This document shows, one piece after another, positions 62,700 through 64,000 of a stretch of DNA of 64,000 nt (position 1 is the first letter of the stretch; every line of letters begins with the position of its first letter). The translations under genes and the position numbers were made by a program. Source of the DNA: Bactericera cockerelli (taxonomy: Eukaryota; Arthropoda; Insecta; Hemiptera; Triozidae); contig CM044967.1 of the NCBI GenBank assembly GCA_024516035.1, forward strand, positions 21,325,948 to 21,389,947, in the 5' to 3' direction. The notes beneath the pieces are model-generated. The model had not been told where the DNA came from. It did no database searches and saw only the letters and a list, made by a program, of their open reading frames with translations.

Positions 62700-63450
62700 A
62701 AGAATCAAGTGCATACATACATATTGATCAGATTTGTGAAAAAGGTATTAGAAACGGAATTCGAAATATTTCTGAAAAAAAAAGGCACCTGGCACAGATG
62801 GTTTACCGGCGATTTTCTTCAAAAAATGCGCATAACAATTAAATATACCCTTATCTGATATTCTGAATGTATGTTTGAGAACCTCTGAATTTCCAGCTTT
62901 ATTAAATTAAAAGCGTCAATTATTACAGCAGTGCTCAAGAAATGAGCGTCTGATAATGTGGAACTTTATCGCCCGATTTTGGCACAATATACCTTAGCTA
63001 AAATTTATGAAAATGTAATCTATGACAAATTAGCAAATTTATATTCAAACATGTAACTCCAATCAACATGGATTTGTAACAGGATCTTGTAGAATTGTTG
63101 TAATCTTGTAGAATTCACAGATTATGTTGCTAATGCTTTGTCTAACAGGAATCAGGTAGATGTACTTTATATTGACATAAAACGTTGTTTCGACACTATT
63201 TTTCATACAGCCATATTACGTGCATTATCTCGTTCTGGTTTTTCAAAACCGTTCACAGCCTTTATAGCCAGTTACTTGAAAGATCTTAAAAATATTGTTT
63301 TGTATGAAGGATCTAGATCCAATCCGTTAACACCACCCTCCGGAGTAGTTCAAGGCTCAAAATTGAGCAGTCTCCTGTTTATTTTGACTCTTGACTAAGT
63401 GAAAACATATATAAAAAATTCTCAGTTCAAAATGTATGCTGATGACATAA
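62700..63450 (+). pseudogene. Non-LTR retrotransposon (LINE) reverse-transcriptase remnant
   Basis: Pieces of a reverse transcriptase in order but in different frames: GTDGLPAIFFKKC near 62790-62830, VDVLYIDIKRCFDTIFHTA (palm motif with YID...FD) near 63159-63215, GVVQGSKLSSLLFIL near 63343-63387 and the catalytic YADD at 63434-63445. A stop at 63396-63398 and several frameshifts make it dead. The 5' part with endonuclease and the 3' end are absent. It could belong to a Jockey/CR1-like clade, which I cannot settle. Confidence 0.85.
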
Positions 63451-63489
63451 AACGGTTATCGAGTTATAGGTCAAAATATATGGATATTA

Positions 63490-64000
63490 CGCAGGACGTC
63501 CGACCTGTATCTCGAGAACGGTAAGTCGTAGCACACTGAAATTTATTGTAATGAACTTCTCTCAATAAGACCTTTAAAAAAATATGCCACAAGACATTCC
63601 ATTCTATTTAAGATTTTAAAGTTGGTCCATGCCCAGCCTGACTGGGGCCGTGTAGGCAAAAAAAATTTGGCTGAAAATCAATCCCCCTAAATATAAAGGA
63701 ATACGGGTTTTTGCGTTTTTTGATATTCTGAGTCGTTTTCGAGAAACCTAGGCCTGGGTGAGACTTTATGAAGACCCTGTATACAGGGTGAGCATAAAGT
63801 CTCACCCCACCCCCCGTATCTTGAGAATGGCTGAAAATACAAGAAAACGCAAAAACCCATGTTCCTTCATTTTTAGGGGGATTAGTTTACAGCCAAAAAA
63901 AAATTGCCTACACGGCCCCAGTCAGGCTGGGCATGGATCAACTTTAAAATCTTAAATAGAATGGTATGTCTTGTGGCATATTGTTTTAAAGGTCTCATAA
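63490..64000. mobile_element. Foldback family H: two MITE arms head to head, right end beyond window
   Basis: The centre at 63781 reads ACCCTGTATACAGGGTG. On either side the same sequence of about 220 bp runs outward in inverse: CATAAAGTCTCACCC, AACGCAAAAACCC, GCCTACACGGCCCCAGTCAG and ACTTTAAAATCTTAAATAGA. The ends point to each other, which is the opposite of a normal single foldback element. Cut by the window end. Confidence 0.75.

Noticed and set aside
63138..63398. Intact reverse-transcriptase gene
   Set aside because: The flanking motifs are in other frames and a stop precedes YADD, so it is a dead LINE fragment.

Overview
This is a eukaryotic, AT-rich, intron-bearing and very repeat-dense window. 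The two recognisable host genes are an innexin (a gap-junction family of invertebrates) and a stimulatory G-protein alpha subunit (Gs alpha) with an arthropod-like sequence. Together with many tRNA-derived SINEs and mariner-like foldback elements they point to an insect with a large genome, perhaps hemipteran. The species is not established.

Genes. A two-exon innexin (Inx3-like) lies on the + strand at 1327-4446; exon 1 carries a one-base frameshift near 1645. The Gs alpha gene fills 31189-60121 on the - strand. All nine coding exons could be placed with consensus splice sites and continuous phase, giving 378 residues with every GTP-binding motif and the QYELL tail. The two genes converge across about 27 kb of repeats and AT-rich sequence. 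A short ORF in an out-of-frame register overlaps the Gs alpha start codon.

Mobile DNA. The outstanding item is a young LTR retrotransposon at 20084-22471 (- strand). It has identical 139-bp LTRs, a 5-bp target duplication, a primer-binding site and a polypurine tract. Its single intact ORF encodes Gag, protease and integrase, but reverse transcriptase and RNase H are missing. At least eight families of foldback (long inverted repeat) elements occur, many ending TACAGGG...CCCTGTA. They include a 4.35-kb element that split a 160-bp satellite, a 2.16-kb near-perfect palindrome and a double-layered palindrome. Elements bounded by visible target duplications include two hAT-like elements, a TTAA-flanked MITE, and two copies of a GGC...GCC element with 8-bp duplications and an internal minisatellite. 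A Helitron-like element and a dead LINE are also present.

SINEs and satellites. Several tRNA-headed SINE families recur. One copy at 23463-24370 has its A-box region amplified into seventeen 30-bp tandem units and also carries a nested MITE.

Layout: 1-900 hAT copy with insertions; 1.3-4.4 kb innexin; 5-26.6 kb repeat-dominated intergenic DNA; 26.6-31.2 kb low-repeat AT-rich DNA next to the Gs alpha 3' end; 31.2-60.1 kb Gs alpha with repeat-loaded introns; 60.1-61.7 kb its upstream region; 61.7-64 kb hAT element, LINE remnant and a head-to-head MITE pair. All similarity statements were made by eye; no database search or alignment was run.
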